Of a DNA stretch of 64,000 nucleotides, positions 42,868-52,215 are shown piece after piece. The translations under genes were made by a program, and so were the position numbers. The notes below the pieces were generated by a model. It saw only the letters and a list, made by a program, of their open reading frames with translations. It searched no databases and was not told where the DNA came from. How positions within the stretch are numbered: position 1 is the stretch's first letter; each line of letters begins with the position of its first letter. The stretch is from NCBI GenBank assembly GCA_021786265.1, contig JAJYNP010000314.1:1-64000 (forward strand), given 5' to 3'. Origin of the DNA: Chloroflexota bacterium (GTDB lineage Bacteria > Chloroflexota > Limnocylindria > Limnocylindrales > CSP1-4).

Positions 42868-44214
42868 TCACCCCACCGCGGGCAGCTCGATCACGAACGT
42901 CGTGCCCTGCGGCGAAGACGACTCGATCCGCACGTCTCCCCCGTTGGCCCGCGCGAGCTCCCGCGCGACCGTCAGTCCGATACCCGTCCCTCCCGGTTGC
43001 CCCGGACGCCGGGCCCGCGCCGGATCGGCCCGATAGAAGCGCTCGAAGACGCGCGCCTGATGCTCGGGAGGGATGCCAGGCCCGGTGTCCGCCACCCTGA
43101 TCCGGGCGGCTCCCCCCTCCCTGGCCACGCTCAGCCGCACGGTCCCGCCGGCCGGCGTGTAGACCGCGGCGTTCGTCAGCAGGTTCTGCAGCGCGCGCCC
43201 CATCTGACGCGGATCGGCCTCCACGCGGACCGGGCCGGCTCCGATCACCGCCGGTCCGAGGAGCGCCACCCCCTGTTGCCCGTACAGCGCCTGCACCGCC
43301 GCCGCGGAGTCGGTCGCGATCGCCAGCAGGTCCATCCGTTCGGGCGCGCGCAGCAGTGACGCCCCCTCCGCCGCCGCCAGGTCGTGCAGGTCGCCTACCA
43401 GCCGTGCCACCTCGCCGGCCGTCTCGCGGGTCGCCGCCAGCTGGTCGGCCGTCGCCGGGACCACCCCGTCGGCCATCGCGTCGAGCTGCGTCGTCAGCAC
43501 CGTGACGGGCGTGGCGATCTCGTGGGCCAGGTCGCTCGCCGCCTGGCGCCGGAGCTGCTCCGAGCGCTGCAGGCTCTCCGCCATCGAGTTGAACGCGAGC
43601 GCCAGGTCGTGCCCCTCGCGGTCCGTGGGCACCGGGACGCGGGTCGACAGGTCACCGCCACCCAGCCGGTGCGATGCCGAGGCCATGTCGGAGAGCGGCC
43701 GGGTCATGCGCAGGCCCATGGCAAGCGCGACCAGCACGCTCACGACAACCGCGACGAGCCCGGCGACCAGCAGCGTCTGGTCGATCGCACGGCGGAAGGC
43801 GGTCGACGCGGTCTGCACGACGGCGGCCGCGAGCCCCCGGCTCTGGACGTCGAGGCGCCCGACTGTCTGCCCGTGGACGACGATCGGCGTGCTGTCGACG
43901 GGGCCCCCGAGCGCCGCGCCGAGCCCTGCCGACCGCTCGACGAGGTTGCCGGAGGCGTCGAAGATCGCGACCGGCCCCCCTGCCGCGGTCGCCAGCTGCC
44001 GCAGCTCCAGTGCCGTGAGCGACAGTGAGCCGTTCAGCCGGTACGCATCGGCCACCAGGGCCGCGGCCTGGTCACGGCGGGCTGTCTGTTCCTGGGTGAG
44101 GTACTGGGAGAACCGCGACCCGACCAGGATGTTGACGAGGATCCCGGCGAGCACGATGACCACGGCGACGGCTCCACCGATCGCGAGGGCCAGCCGGACA
44201 CCCAGTCGATCCAT
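42868..44214 (-). CDS. Two-component sensor histidine kinase
   Basis: A 448-residue membrane kinase. The first transmembrane helix is about 9-31 and the second about 148-170, flanking a ~115-residue extracytoplasmic sensor. A HAMP linker follows (MTRPLSDMASASHRLGGGD). The dimerisation/phosphoacceptor domain has His231 in ASDLAHEIATPVTVL. The ATPase domain has LQNLLTNAAVYTP (N box), VADTGPGIPPEHQARVFERF (G1/F box) and GGTGIGLTVARELA (G2). It starts 2 nt after the response regulator stop, so the pair is co-transcribed. The signal is unknown. Confidence 0.94.
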   Translation of the reverse strand: MDRLGVRLALAIGGAVAVVIVLAGILVNILVGSRFSQYLTQEQTARRDQAAALVADAYRLNGSLSLTALELRQLATAAGGPVAIFDASGNLVERSAGLGAALGGPVDSTPIVVHGQTVGRLDVQSRGLAAAVVQTASTAFRRAIDQTLLVAGLVAVVVSVLVALAMGLRMTRPLSDMASASHRLGGGDLSTRVPVPTDREGHDLALAFNSMAESLQRSEQLRRQAASDLAHEIATPVTVLTTQLDAMADGVVPATADQLAATRETAGEVARLVGDLHDLAAAEGASLLRAPERMDLLAIATDSAAAVQALYGQQGVALLGPAVIGAGPVRVEADPRQMGRALQNLLTNAAVYTPAGGTVRLSVAREGGAARIRVADTGPGIPPEHQARVFERFYRADPARARRPGQPGGTGIGLTVARELARANGGDVRIESSSPQGTTFVIELPAVG

Positions 44215-44216
44215 GG

Positions 44217-45284
44217 TCAGGCCCGCGTCCGGTCGAGTCGGTGTGGATCGGTCGGGGCCCGCCCGCCCGGCAGATCTGCTGGCTCACCCGGCCGGTCGAC
44301 TGGCCCACCCGGTCGATCCGTCGGCCCGCCGGCCGCACGCCCGCCCGGCCGGTCGACTGGCCCACCCGGTCGATCCGTCGGCCCGCCGGCCGCACGCCCG
44401 CCCGGCAGATCTGCTGGCTCATCCGGCCGATCCGCTGGCCCGCCGCCCGCCCGGTCGACTGGCTCACGGTCGGCCGGGGCCAGCCACCGGTAGCCCACGT
44501 CGGGGATCGTCTCGATCGCCCACGGGGCGGCCGCGTCGTCGCCCAGCTTCCGTCGCAGGTTGCCGACGTGGACGTCGATGTTGCGTGACGTCTCCGCGTG
44601 CGGCCCCGCGACCGTCCGAAGGAGCTGCTCCCGGTCGAGCGGCGATCCTGCGGCACGGACCAGCGCGAGCAGCAGGCGCGCCTCGGCCGGCGTCAGTCTC
44701 CCGGCGCGCCCGTCGCAGGTGTACGCGCGGGTCGACGGCTCGAGCACGAATCGGCCCCCCGCAAAGGACAGGCGACCGCCTGCCGCGCGGCCGGTGCCGG
44801 CTCCGCCAACCCCGATGCCGGCCCCGCCCCCCGCGCCGACGCCCATGCCCATGCCGGTGCCGGTGCCGGTGCCGGTGCCGGTGCCCATGCCCGTGCCCGT
44901 GCCCGTGCGGCGGAGGATCGCGTTCACCCGCTCGACCAGCTCGTGGACGTTGAATGGCTTCGGCAGGTAGTCGTCCGCGCCGAGCCGCAGGCCGGCGATC
45001 CGCTCGACGTCGCTCCGCTTGGCCGACGCGATCAGGATCGGGACCTGCGAGTCCTCGCGGATGGCCCGGATCAGCGCCTCGCCCTGCAGCTTCGGCAGCA
45101 TCAGATCCACGATCAGCAGATCGGGAGGGTCCTCGTCGAACGCGTCGAGCGCCGCCCGCCCATCTGCCGCCTCGCGGACCTCGTACCCGGCGCGCTCGAG
45201 GTAGAGCCGGAGCAGCTCGCGCAGGCGCGCCTCGTCCTCGACCACCAGGATGCGGGCGCGCGGGGGCCGGGCGGAGGGGTGCAT
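44217..45284 (-). CDS. OmpR-family response regulator with repetitive linker and tail
   Basis: Receiver domain about residues 10-122: phosphoacceptor Asp60 in LLIVDLMLPKL, acidic pair in VVEDEARL, Lys109 in YLPKPF. The winged-helix DNA-binding domain is about 175-260 (LTPAEARLLLALVRAAGS; VHVGNLRRKLGDD; IPDVGYRWLAP). The two are joined by an unusual ~38-residue Gly/Thr/Met dipeptide linker. The last ~80 residues are a Pro/Gly/Arg/Asp tail with 19-residue repeats. I start at ATG 45284, not the upstream TTG 45293, because a TACGAT -10 lies at 45293-45298. Targets unknown. Confidence 0.92.
   Translation of the reverse strand: MHPSARPPRARILVVEDEARLRELLRLYLERAGYEVREAADGRAALDAFDEDPPDLLIVDLMLPKLQGEALIRAIREDSQVPILIASAKRSDVERIAGLRLGADDYLPKPFNVHELVERVNAILRRTGTGTGMGTGTGTGTGTGMGMGVGAGGGAGIGVGGAGTGRAAGGRLSFAGGRFVLEPSTRAYTCDGRAGRLTPAEARLLLALVRAAGSPLDREQLLRTVAGPHAETSRNIDVHVGNLRRKLGDDAAAPWAIETIPDVGYRWLAPADREPVDRAGGGPADRPDEPADLPGGRAAGGPTDRPGGPVDRPGGRAAGGPTDRPGGPVDRPGEPADLPGGRAPTDPHRLDRTRA
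44265..44460 (-). repeat. 57-bp repeats in the 3' end of the response-regulator gene
   Basis: Two near-identical 57-bp units (beginning at about 44292 and 44349) encode a 19-residue Pro/Gly/Asp/Arg repeat. They are flanked on both sides by copies of CCCGGCAGATCTGCTGGCTC. This is a recent expansion inside the reading frame. Confidence 0.85.
44826..44912 (-). repeat. 6-bp microsatellite encoding a Gly-x linker
   Basis: Repeated GGTGCC/CATGCC/CGTGCC hexamers (plus-strand reading) encode alternating Gly-Thr/Gly-Met between receiver and DNA-binding domains. Linker length is likely to vary by slippage in multiples of two residues. Confidence 0.85.
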
Positions 45285-45292
45285 CGGTGCCA

Positions 45293-45298
45293 ATCGTA
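45293..45298 (-). promoter_or_regulatory. -10 element (TACGAT on the minus strand) of the two-component operon
   Basis: It ends 8 nt before ATG 45284 and decides that start. Leaderless geometry. The 44-bp direct repeats lie just upstream. Confidence 0.5.
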
Positions 45299-45324
45299 GC
45301 GGGAGGCCAACAAGAGTCGGTCAA

Positions 45325-45440
45325 GGTTCCTCCGCCTGCCCGATCCGCCACTCTCCCACCGGGGGAACCGGCCCGGCCACCACGGCGCAGCACACGGGTT
45401 CCTCCGCCTGCCCGATCCGCCACTCTCCCACCGGGGGAAC
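45325..45440. repeat. Duplicated 44-bp element with 28-nt spacer upstream of the two-component operon
   Basis: Two identical 44-bp copies, 45325-45368 and 45397-45440, both starting GGTTCCTCCGCCTGCCC and ending CACCGGGGGAAC, separated by 28 nt of unrelated sequence. The ends form a short inverted repeat (GTTCC/GGAAC). They could be binding sites for the adjacent response regulator or dispersed repeats. Confidence 0.85.
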
Positions 45441-45601
45441 GCGCGATGGGTCCCGGTCCTCAGTGCACGGGCCGGTGCCACGAATATCGCGAGCTGTGAC
45501 CCCACTGTGCACGAAGTACGAATCATCCGAGCCCCGGAACGGCCGCGGAGACACGTCCGGGCGCCGCCAGGGCCGCCTCTGGTTCCGGGGGTGGGCATCT
45601 G

Positions 45602-45835
45602 GCGGAAACGCGGCACGGCTGCGGCACGGCTGCGGCACACGGCGGAAATCCGGCTCCCGGCCACGCGGCGGAAATCCGGCTCCCGGCCACGCGGCCCGGC
45701 CACGCGGCACGGCTGCGGCAACGGCTGCGGCAACGGCTGCGGCCCGCGGCACGGCTGCGACCCGCGGCGGAAATCCGGCCACCGGCCACGCGGCCCGGCC
45801 ACGCGCCACGCCCCTGCGGCCACGCGCGCCACTCC
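45602..45835. repeat. Interlaced GC-rich repeats upstream of lysC
   Basis: A non-coding block made of a few short units: GCGGAAATCCGG at about 45642, 45667 and 45767 (related copy at 45602), GGCCACGCGGC at several places, and CGGCTGCGGCA in short tandem. Both strands are open in several frames but give only Ala/Pro/Arg/Gly repeats, so I do not call a gene between 45299 and 45850. Confidence 0.75.
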
Positions 45836-45838
45836 CGG

Positions 45839-45844
45839 TACAAT
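45839..45844 (+). promoter_or_regulatory. -10 element TACAAT of lysC
   Basis: It ends 6 nt before ATG 45851. Same hexamer and geometry as hom at 39256, suggesting coordinated leaderless expression of the aspartate-family genes. Confidence 0.55.
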
Positions 45845-45850
45845 CCCCCC

Positions 45851-47107
<1,257 letters not shown>

Positions 47108-47162
47108 GGGGCTCGTCGAGCGGCGCGCGGCGGAACGACCGCTGGTCCGCGGCCTGACCACG

Positions 47163-48110
47163 ATGACCGACCTGGCGCACGACCGATCCGGTCGTCCCGA
47201 CCCTGGGCGCGCCCGATCCGACCGATCCGCCCGATCCGACCCATCCGACCTGCCCGGTCTGCCGGACAGCCGACCCGACCGATCCGATCCTGCCGGTCCC
47301 GCCGATCCCGCCGGTCCCGCCTGCCCTCCCGGGCCCGCCTTTCCCGCCCGGCTCGAGCGCTTCGGCGCCGTCGACTCCACCCAGGCCATCGTGACGGCGT
47401 GGCTCGCGGCCGGCGTGCCCGACCCATGCGTCGCCGTCGCCGATCGGCAGCGCGCGGGCCGCGGGCGACACGGCCGGACCTGGACCGCGCCACCGGGAAC
47501 CGGGCTGCTGGTCTCCTGTGGCTTCCGGCCCACGTACCTTGCGCCGCGCGATGCGTGGCGGCTGGGCGCGATCGTGGCGCTGGCGATGCTCGATGCGGCC
47601 GAGGAGGTGGCCGGCCTGCGCGACGGGACGCTCGGTCTCAAGTGGCCCAACGACCTGGTGGCGGACGGACCGGACGGAGCGCTGCGCAAGGTCGCCGGGG
47701 TGCTCGGCGAGACCACGGCCCAGGGGGCGGAGCTGGCGACCGTGGTGGTCGGGATCGGGGTCAACGTGGAGTGGGCCGAGCGAGACTTCCCCCCCGAGCT
47801 GGCACCCTCGATGACCAGCCTCTCGGCGCTCGGGGGCGGCCGGCCGGTCGACCGCGATGCGCTGCTCGGCGGGTTCCTCGGCCGGCTCGAGTCCCGGCTG
47901 GAGGCGCTCCGCGACGGACGCTTCGACGCCGGCGGGTGGAGCGCGCGCCAGCGCACCACGGGTCGGCGGCTGACGGTGGAGGTCGGCGATCGCGAGTTCG
48001 GCGGGAGGGGAGAGGGAGTCGACCCGACCACGGGCGCGCTGTTGCTCGCGACGGCCGACGGGATCCTCGCGGTCGACGCGGGCGAGGTGACCCGCTGCCG
48101 CGTCGCATGA
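47163..48110 (+). CDS. birA: Biotin-[acetyl-CoA-carboxylase] ligase, without DNA-binding domain
   Basis: Attaches biotin to the BCCP lysine. The 315-residue protein has a catalytic core from about residue 60: DSTQAIV, ADRQRAGRGRHGRTWTAP (biotinyl-5'-AMP loop) and LGLKWPNDLVA, with VGIGVNVEW. The C-terminal SH3-like domain ends the protein. There is no N-terminal winged helix, so it is a group I ligase, not a repressor. The first ~58 residues are an Asp/Pro/Ser/Arg repeat (DPSD/RSD units) from a short DNA repeat; the true start may be later. It directly precedes the acetyl-CoA carboxylase operon, whose accB product (Lys132) is the presumed substrate. Confidence 0.9.
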   Translation: MTDLAHDRSGRPDPGRARSDRSARSDPSDLPGLPDSRPDRSDPAGPADPAGPACPPGPAFPARLERFGAVDSTQAIVTAWLAAGVPDPCVAVADRQRAGRGRHGRTWTAPPGTGLLVSCGFRPTYLAPRDAWRLGAIVALAMLDAAEEVAGLRDGTLGLKWPNDLVADGPDGALRKVAGVLGETTAQGAELATVVVGIGVNVEWAERDFPPELAPSMTSLSALGGGRPVDRDALLGGFLGRLESRLEALRDGRFDAGGWSARQRTTGRRLTVEVGDREFGGRGEGVDPTTGALLLATADGILAVDAGEVTRCRVA

Positions 48111-48161
48111 GGGGCGGTGGGCTCGCAAGCGGCCCCGGGGCGCGACGGGCCCCGTAACAAG

Positions 48162-48167
48162 TAGACT
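48162..48167 (+). promoter_or_regulatory. -10 element TAGACT before the sigma-factor gene
   Basis: It ends 6 nt before GTG 48174. It would start a leaderless transcript for the ~10-gene fatty-acid synthesis operon. No convincing -35. Confidence 0.5.
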
Positions 48168-48173
48168 GCGGCG

Positions 48174-48893
48174 GTGTTCAGGAAGGTGAGCGGTCCAGAG
48201 AAGGACCGGCTTGTCGCGTTCGACCCCGACCGGCCCGCGGTCGAGGCTGCCCGCCGCGACCCCACCCGGTTCGAGACGCTCTATCGCAGGTACATGGCAC
48301 AGGTCTACAGCTTCGCCGTTTACCAGCTGGCCGACCACCACGCCGCCGAGGACCTCACCGAGCAGGTCTTCCTGCAGGCGCTGGCGGCGTTGCCGCGCTT
48401 CCAGGAGCAGCCGCGCGGGGACGGCGCGAGCAGCTTCCGGTCGTGGCTGTTCCGCATCGCGCGCAACCTGGCCAGCAACGAGCGGCGGGCCTCGCGGCGC
48501 CATCCCACCGCCCCGATCGACGCGGCCGGCGAGGTGGCGGGGACGGATGACCCGGCCGCGAGCGCCGTCCGGCGGGACGAGGCGGCACGTGCCTGGGCGG
48601 CCGTTGCCCGCCTCCCGGACGACCGGCGCACGGCGGTGATCCTCCGCTTCGTCGACGAGATGCCGGTCTCCGAGATCGCCGCCGTCCTCGGCCGGTCGGA
48701 GGGAGCCGTGCGCGTGCTGCTGCATCGGGCGCTGCGCAACGTCGCGGACGAGCTGCGCGCGGCCGACGGTCCGCGCCGCGTGCACGCGCCTGCCGCCCCC
48801 CGCCCGGTGGCCGGCGACCCGAGCGCGCGCCGTGGTCGCGGTGACGCCTCCGCGCCTGCCTCCGCGCCCAGCGACCCGGGCCGAGTGTCGTGA
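48174..48893 (+). CDS. ECF-type RNA polymerase sigma factor
   Basis: A 239-residue protein with sigma region 2 (FETLYRRYMAQVYSFAVYQL; DHHAAEDLTEQVFLQALAAL; SFRSWLFRIARNLASNERRA) and region 4 (LPDDRRTAVILRFVDEMPVS; EIAAVLGRSEGAVRVLLHRAL). Region 3 is absent, as in ECF factors. The last ~45 residues are an Arg/Pro/Ala tail. The stop overlaps the next GTG (GTGA). It is the first gene of the operon with accDA, accC, fabZ, fabF, accB and fabH, an uncommon place for an ECF sigma factor, which may tie membrane-lipid synthesis to an envelope signal. Confidence 0.9.
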   Translation: MFRKVSGPEKDRLVAFDPDRPAVEAARRDPTRFETLYRRYMAQVYSFAVYQLADHHAAEDLTEQVFLQALAALPRFQEQPRGDGASSFRSWLFRIARNLASNERRASRRHPTAPIDAAGEVAGTDDPAASAVRRDEAARAWAAVARLPDDRRTAVILRFVDEMPVSEIAAVLGRSEGAVRVLLHRALRNVADELRAADGPRRVHAPAAPRPVAGDPSARRGRGDASAPASAPSDPGRVS

Positions 48894-49291
48894 CCGGCGT
48901 CCCCGACGACCTCGACCTCGCCGGCGACCCCGAGCTGGCCCACGCCGCGGACGTGCTCGCCCGCGTGCTGGTCCGGTTCCACCCGTCGTTCCGTTTCGAG
49001 GAGCGGCTGGCCGCCCACCTCCGAGACGCCGCGCTGGGAACGGCCGCGCCCGGAGCCGACTCGGAAACAGCCCACCCCCGGCGCATCATCCCGTTCCCCG
49101 CCCTGCCCGTCACCGGCGGTTCGATGCCCTTCGCGCTCGATCTCGCGCCGGCCGCCGTCGGCCAGGCGATGGGGCGCGTGCCCCGACCGGTCCTCGTCGG
49201 CGGAGCCATCGCATCGGGCGTCTCGATCGCCGGCGCCGCCGTTGTCGCGTGGCGGATCGCGGCCTGGCGGCATCCCCGGAGGGACGCCTGA
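48890..49291 (+). CDS. Small membrane protein co-translated with the ECF sigma factor (anti-sigma candidate)
   Basis: 133 residues. The N-terminal ~45 residues are acidic and helical (DLDLAGDPELAHAADVLARV; FHPSFRFEERLAAHLRDAA). A Pro-rich middle leads to one transmembrane helix at about 105-123 (VLVGGAIASGVSIAGAAVVAW) and a basic end. The start overlaps the sigma stop (GTGA) and its stop overlaps the accDA start. Anti-sigma factors typically are single-pass membrane proteins encoded directly after their ECF sigma, so that is my guess. It lacks the HxxxCxxC zinc motif of ZAS anti-sigma proteins. Confidence 0.55.
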   Translation: MTGVPDDLDLAGDPELAHAADVLARVLVRFHPSFRFEERLAAHLRDAALGTAAPGADSETAHPRRIIPFPALPVTGGSMPFALDLAPAAVGQAMGRVPRPVLVGGAIASGVSIAGAAVVAWRIAAWRHPRRDA

Positions 49292-51552
49292 TGCCGATCA
49301 AGCTCCCGTTCCTGCCCCACCGCCGCGACTTCCCCCCGGACCTCTGGACGAAGTGCCCCCGCTGCGGCGAGATGCTCTACAACAAGCAGCTCGAGCGGAA
49401 CCTGCGCATGTGCACGAAGTGCGGGCACCACTTCAAGCTGCGCGCGGATGCGCGCCTTCGGCTGCTGCTCGATCCCGACTCGTTCGAGGAGCACGACGTC
49501 GGGCTGGAGTCCACCGACCCGCTGGGCTTCGTCGACCTGAAGACGTACCCGGACCGCCTGGTGGCCGCGCGGATCGCCAGCGGGCTGCGCGACGCGGCGG
49601 TATGGGGCACCGGCCGCATCGACGGGCAGCCCGTCGCCATCTGCGTCATGGACTTCGCCTTCATCGGCGGCTCGATGGGCTCCGTGGTGGGCGAGAAGGT
49701 GACCCGGGCCGCCGAACACGCCCTGGCCACCTCCATGCCGCTCGTGATCGTCTCGGCATCGGGCGGGGCGCGGATGCAGGAGGGCACCCTCGCGCTCATG
49801 CAGCTTGCCAAGACCTGCGCCGCGCTGGAGCGGCTGGCGGCGGCGGGCGTGCCCTACGTGAGCATCCTGACCGACCCCACCACCGGCGGCGTCTTCGCCT
49901 CGTTCGCCGTGCTGGGCGACGTGAACCTGGCCGAGCCAGACGCGCTGATCCGGTTCGCCGGGGAGCGAGTGGCCAGCGGCACCATCGCCGTGGAGCTCCC
50001 GCCCGGGTACCAGCGCGCCGAGTTCCTCCTCGAGCACGGGTTCCTGGATCGCGTGGTCCCGCGCGACCGGCTGCGCGAGGAGGTGGCGAGGGTCCTCTGC
50101 TACCTGCGCGAGGGAGCGCCCTGCTCGGACGCGCCGTTCCCGCCCGGGACCCCGCTCGCTCGTGCCACGGCCGAAGGGCACGACGCCGCCTTCCGCCCGT
50201 TCGGGTTCCTCAACCCGAGGCTGCCGAACCTCCCGGCCCTGCCGGTGGTCGAGGCGGGACGCCGCGGAGTGGCGGCGCTCGGCGCACAGGCCGCCGAGAT
50301 CGGCGCGCACGCGGCCGAGGTGATCGGGGGGCGCACGTCCGGGGACGGCATGGGGCCCAGGACCGCGCCGCTGGCCGGGACGCAGCCGTTGCCGGGCGCC
50401 GCCACGGACGGTCGCGGAGCGGCCGGCGTATCCCGCGGGGGCGGCAACGGACCCGCTGGCAGGACCGCATCTGCCACCGCGCCTGCGACCCCACCTGCCG
50501 CCGCGGCCGGCACCACCGCGCCTGCCACGGGCGCCGGCGGCGCCGGCTCGCCAGGGACCGCGACGTTCCCGCCGTCCGCCCCCGATGCCGCCGAGCAGGA
50601 GCGCGTCTGGGCACGCGTGCAGGCGGCACGCAACGTGAAGCGGCCGCACACCCTGGACCTGGTACGTGCCATGGCCACGGACGTGGTCGAGCTCCACGGG
50701 GACCGCCTCTTCGGCGACGACCCCGCGATCGTGGCCGGCCTGGCCCGGATCCCCGGCCACGCGTTCGTGTTCGTGGGCCACCAGCGCGGATCCGAGACCG
50801 ACGAGAACATCCGCCGCAACTTCGGCATGGCGCACCCCGAGGGCTACCGAAAGGCGATGCGCCTCTTCTCGCTCGCCGAGCGCTTCGGCCTGCCTGTCGT
50901 CACCTTCGTCGACACCGGCGGCGCCTACCCCGGCCCGGCGGCCGAGGAGCGGGGCGTGGCCGAGGCGATCGCCCGCTCCATCGCGCTGATGACCGGGCTC
51001 CGCACGCCGATCGTCACCGTCATCACCGGCGAGGGCGGGTCCGGCGGCGCGCTCGCCATCGCGACCGCCGACGTGGTCCTCGCGCTGGAGAACGCGATCT
51101 ACTCCGTGATCAGCCCGGAAGGGTGCGCCAGCATCCTGTGGCGGGACGCCGCCGCGGCGCGGCAGGCCGCGGCGTCGATGCACCTGACCGCGCCCGACCA
51201 GCTGGCGCTGGGCGTGGTCGACGAGGTCGTGCCAGAGCCGCGCGGCGGAGCCCAGGAAGACCCCCTGGCCCTGGCCGCGACGCTGGCCGCCCGCATCTCC
51301 GACCAGCTGGCGCGCCTGGAGGCGCTGCCGGTCCCGGAGCTCCTGGAGCGCCGGTACCAGCGCTACCGGTCGATGGGCGCGTTCACCACCGTGGAGCGCG
51401 GGGTCGCGCCCGCGGCCCGACGCCCCGACCTGGCCGGTCGCCTGCGCGAGCTGATCGAGGCCGGTCGCGCCACGCTCGGGGTCCCCGAGGCGGGCCCGAC
51501 GCGTTCCGTGGTCGAGGCGGACGTCGATGCGCCGCTGCGGGAGGATCTCTAG
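49291..51552 (+). CDS. accDA: Acetyl-CoA carboxylase carboxyltransferase, beta-alpha fusion (AccD-AccA)
   Basis: Single 753-residue chain carrying both carboxyltransferase subunits. AccD part (1 to ~290): a four-Cys zinc ribbon (Cys22, 25, 41, 44), VWGTGRIDGQPVAICVMDFA, SASGGARMQEG (oxyanion loop) and ILTDPTTGGVFASFA. Then an Ala/Gly/Pro-rich linker (~300-425). AccA part (~430-753): RPHTLDLVRAM, ELHGDRLFGDDPAIVAGLAR, FVDTGGAYPGPAAEERG, ITGEGGSGGALAIA and ISPEGCASILWRD. Separate subunits are the rule in E. coli; the fusion guarantees 1:1 stoichiometry. The next gene begins immediately after the stop. Confidence 0.95.
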   Translation: MPIKLPFLPHRRDFPPDLWTKCPRCGEMLYNKQLERNLRMCTKCGHHFKLRADARLRLLLDPDSFEEHDVGLESTDPLGFVDLKTYPDRLVAARIASGLRDAAVWGTGRIDGQPVAICVMDFAFIGGSMGSVVGEKVTRAAEHALATSMPLVIVSASGGARMQEGTLALMQLAKTCAALERLAAAGVPYVSILTDPTTGGVFASFAVLGDVNLAEPDALIRFAGERVASGTIAVELPPGYQRAEFLLEHGFLDRVVPRDRLREEVARVLCYLREGAPCSDAPFPPGTPLARATAEGHDAAFRPFGFLNPRLPNLPALPVVEAGRRGVAALGAQAAEIGAHAAEVIGGRTSGDGMGPRTAPLAGTQPLPGAATDGRGAAGVSRGGGNGPAGRTASATAPATPPAAAAGTTAPATGAGGAGSPGTATFPPSAPDAAEQERVWARVQAARNVKRPHTLDLVRAMATDVVELHGDRLFGDDPAIVAGLARIPGHAFVFVGHQRGSETDENIRRNFGMAHPEGYRKAMRLFSLAERFGLPVVTFVDTGGAYPGPAAEERGVAEAIARSIALMTGLRTPIVTVITGEGGSGGALAIATADVVLALENAIYSVISPEGCASILWRDAAAARQAAASMHLTAPDQLALGVVDEVVPEPRGGAQEDPLALAATLAARISDQLARLEALPVPELLERRYQRYRSMGAFTTVERGVAPAARRPDLAGRLRELIEAGRATLGVPEAGPTRSVVEADVDAPLREDL

Positions 51553-52215
51553 GTGGGCGACGCCGAACTGGAGATCGGGCACACGGCCGGCGTCGCGCCC
51601 GGGGCGACGAACCTGGCGCCGGGCGGCGCCCTGCGCCAGGCAGACGACGACGCTCCCGACGACGCCCCCGGGCGGATCGGGCGCCTGGCGGACGACCTGC
51701 TCCCGGCCCTGATCGCCCGCCTCGACGCGAGCGGGCTCGGCGAGATCGAGGTCCGGACCGACGCATGGCGGATCCGCCTGCGCAGGCCGTACGACCGGCG
51801 CCGCACCGTCGCGCTGCCCGAGGGGCGCCGCCGCCGCCCGGAGACCCCGTCCCCCGCCGACCAGGCCACCGCCGACGGGTCGCCGTCATCGCCGGCCGGT
51901 CACCCGGCGCCCGCGACGGAGGGCCGGCCCCTCCTCGGTGGTGCCGATGGGATCGGCGTCGCGACCGTCGCCGATCCCCTGGCCCCGACCGTCGCCACCT
52001 CGCCCGCGGTTGGCTACTTCACCCCGCGCGAGGGCTGGACCACCGGGCGTCGCGTCCGGAGCGGCGACGTCCTCGGCTTCGTCGATTGCCTCGGCGTCCG
52101 CCAGGAGGTCCTCGCTCCCGTCGACGGGTTCGTCGGCCGGCTCCTGGCCCAGGCCGGCGAGGCGGTCGAGTACGGGCAGCCGCTGGTCCACGTCGATCCG
52201 CCGGAGGCGACCTGA
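51553..52215 (+). CDS. BCCP-like protein lacking the biotinyl lysine
   Basis: 220 residues with the same two-part plan as the true BCCP at 56245. An N-terminal helix-strand segment (ADDLLPALIARLDASGLGEI then EVRTDAWRIRLRRP) parallels ALIDRLEVLLERSGLAELEV. A Pro/Ala linker leads to a C-terminal lipoyl/biotinyl-type fold (VRSGDVLGFVDCLGVRQEV and APVDGFVGRLLAQAGEAVEY). Where BCCP has EAMKL, this reads DCLGV: Gly181 replaces the biotinyl Lys. It therefore cannot be biotinylated there. It sits between accDA and accC with no gap, so it probably joins the carboxylase as a non-catalytic subunit. GTG start. Confidence 0.8.
   Translation: MGDAELEIGHTAGVAPGATNLAPGGALRQADDDAPDDAPGRIGRLADDLLPALIARLDASGLGEIEVRTDAWRIRLRRPYDRRRTVALPEGRRRRPETPSPADQATADGSPSSPAGHPAPATEGRPLLGGADGIGVATVADPLAPTVATSPAVGYFTPREGWTTGRRVRSGDVLGFVDCLGVRQEVLAPVDGFVGRLLAQAGEAVEYGQPLVHVDPPEAT

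Noticed and set aside
45325..45440. CRISPR array (44-bp repeat, 28-nt spacer)
   Set aside because: Only two repeats and one spacer, no cas genes nearby, and the repeat does not look like a typical CRISPR repeat. Treated as a duplicated regulatory or dispersed element.
45602..45835. Minus-strand ORF of repeated Ala/Pro/Arg residues in the repeat block
   Set aside because: Its translation is only the repeat unit read in frame; other frames are equally open. No start signals or conserved motif.
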